Positions 7,066 to 8,023 of a stretch of DNA of 8,023 nucleotides are shown piece by piece (within the stretch, counting starts at the first letter, position 1; each line of letters opens with the position of its first letter). Both the position numbers and the translations under genes were made by a program. This stretch comes from Friedmanniella sp. (GTDB lineage: Bacteria; Actinomycetota; Actinomycetes; Propionibacteriales; Propionibacteriaceae). The stretch is taken from assembly GCA_025964935.1 (NCBI GenBank), contig JAOPXW010000053.1:1-8023 (forward strand), written 5' to 3'. The notes under the pieces were generated by a model, which was not told the origin of the DNA, did no database searches, and saw nothing but the letters and a program-made list of their open reading frames with translations.

Positions 7066-7089
7066 CCCCGGGCGGTACGCCGCCCGGGG
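7066..7089. terminator. Bidirectional intrinsic-type hairpin between convergent genes
   Basis: CCCCGGGCGG (7066-7075) and CCGCCCGGGG (7080-7089) form a perfect 10-bp stem around TACG, a UNCG tetraloop in the plus-strand RNA. It begins on the base after the HTH stop and ends 6 bp before the beta-galactosidase stop on the other strand. No U-tract follows on either side, so it would be a U-less actinobacterial type. Its position between converging genes supports use in both directions. Confidence 0.75.
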
Positions 7090-7095
7090 CCGACC

Positions 7096-8023
7096 TCAGC
7101 CGCGCGGGTCCTCGAAGACCACCGCGAACTGCTGGGTCCCGGGCCACAGCGCGTGCTCGGGCAGCACGTCCATCCCGCACGCCCGGGAGCCGACGCCGTG
7201 CACGGCGTTGTCCAGGAACATCCACGTCCGCTCCGGGGTCCCCAGCTCGTACGGGTGTCGCGCCCGGTCCAGCTGCTGCGGGGTCCACGGGGTCAGGGTG
7301 AAGCCCGGGCGGTGGCCCCGGCCGTCCGGCAGGGTCCGCAGCCGCAGGCCGACCCCGGCCTCACCGCTGACCTCGAGGGTCCGCAGCTCGGCCCGGTGAC
7401 CGGTCTCCTGGGGGCGGGAGTAGGCCACGTTCAGCTCGGACAGGTCGGCGGCGAAGCGACCGACCCGGGCGGCCTCGCGGGTGTCGGGGTAGGACTCGGC
7501 CGGGCCGGTGCCGAACCACGACGCGTGCTGCAGACCGACCGGCAGCCCCAGGCGTACGCCCACCCGCGGCCAGGTGCAGTCCCAGCCCGGGGAGGGCACG
7601 GCCTCCACGACCAGCGTCACCTCCGACCCCTCGGCCCGCCAGCGCTGGACCGTGTCGACGAACAGGCCGCTGTTGGCCGCCGACACCCGGTGGGTGAGGA
7701 CGAGCTCGGCCCCCTCCCGGTGCAGCCCGGTCAGCCGGTGGACCAGGCGGTCCAGGCCCCGCTCGCGCCAGCGCGCCTCCGAGGACGGCCCCTCGACCCC
7801 CTCACCGTGGGTGTCGTCGGGATCGCTCAGCTCGAAGGAGCCGCGGCTGTCGCTGCGGTCGTTGTCGGTGGGCGCCCGCCACAGCTCCAGCTGCAGACCG
7901 TCGACCTCGAGGCCGTGCAGCGCGCGGAGCCGGCCCGTGACCGCGTCGAGCTCCGCCCCGCCCACGGTCAGGGTGCCGCCCGCCGGGGCGGGCGTCACCG
8001 ACCCGGCGTCGGTGCGTCCGGGG
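7096..8023 (-). CDS. lacZ: Beta-galactosidase, GH2 family, C-terminal part (runs off the window)
   Basis: The visible 308 residues are the C-terminal end of a LacZ-type glycoside hydrolase that hydrolyses terminal beta-D-galactosides; the catalytic domain lies beyond the right edge. An in-frame GTG at 7998 is not the start, since the frame stays open to 8023 and the fold begins upstream. The segment is the Bgal_small_N domain: WRAPTDNDR (visible 48-56, like E. coli RAPLDND), GTGPAESYPD (171-180, like GLGPQENYPD), RPQETGHR (203-210, like PSENG), and LDNAVHGVGSRACG (270-283, like IDGFHMGIGGDDSW). Where E. coli has DDSWSP with Trp999, this protein reads RACGMD, so that aromatic sugar contact is missing. 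Without the catalytic part, exact substrate and localisation cannot be judged. Confidence 0.88.
   Translation of the reverse strand, partial: PGRTDAGSVTPAPAGGTLTVGGAELDAVTGRLRALHGLEVDGLQLELWRAPTDNDRSDSRGSFELSDPDDTHGEGVEGPSSEARWRERGLDRLVHRLTGLHREGAELVLTHRVSAANSGLFVDTVQRWRAEGSEVTLVVEAVPSPGWDCTWPRVGVRLGLPVGLQHASWFGTGPAESYPDTREAARVGRFAADLSELNVAYSRPQETGHRAELRTLEVSGEAGVGLRLRTLPDGRGHRPGFTLTPWTPQQLDRARHPYELGTPERTWMFLDNAVHGVGSRACGMDVLPEHALWPGTQQFAVVFEDPRG

Overview
The window is 8 kb of very GC-rich DNA. Almost every codon in the real genes ends in G or C, several genes have no Shine-Dalgarno sequence, and the protein families are of actinobacterial type. The closest fit is a high-GC actinobacterium, possibly of the Nocardioides/Propionibacteriales kind; the genus is an inference from gene content and style, not a measurement. 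Coding density is high, and no gene-free stretch exceeds 300 bases. I see no tRNA, rRNA, CRISPR array, insertion sequence, integrase or phage gene. This looks like ordinary chromosomal core and metabolic territory, not an accessory island.

Layout from left to right. (1) 1-90 is a C-rich 3' flank with short repeats and a hairpin. (2) 91-1005 (-) is a D-2-hydroxyacid dehydrogenase. It is divergent from (3) glpK, glycerol kinase, 1145-2662 (+). (4) A CPBP/CAAX-type membrane protease homologue, 2667-3440 (-), converges on glpK with only 4 bp between the stop codons. (5) A 153-bp divergent intergenic region holds a palindrome, a possible 45-codon ORF and a convincing leaderless promoter. (6) That promoter would drive a tight (+) operon: asd (3594-4637), proC (4642-5505, 4-nt gap) and an AcuC/class I HDAC-like deacetylase (5502-6644, ATGA overlap). 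(7) A 193-bp gap contains a hairpin, a promoter-like region with an inverted repeat, and a 23-codon upstream ORF that overlaps the next start codon. (8) 6838-7065 (+) is a 75-aa excisionase-type helix-turn-helix protein of the Rv0500A kind. (9) A perfect 10-bp-stem hairpin at 7066-7089 separates it from (10) the C-terminal part of a GH2 beta-galactosidase on (-), which runs off the right edge.

How the genes fit together: asd makes the aspartate-semialdehyde branch point for Lys/Thr/Met/DAP, and proC makes proline. Both are NAD(P)H-dependent biosynthetic reductions, and they appear to be co-transcribed with a protein/small-molecule deacetylase. glpK, the dehydrogenase and the beta-galactosidase are separate carbon-use functions. 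I found no clearly undescribed system. The most worthwhile leads are the 5' leader of the helix-turn-helix gene (coupled uORF plus hairpin plus operator-like repeat), the leaderless start of asd with its run of A/T-ending codons, and the linkage of the deacetylase to amino-acid biosynthesis.
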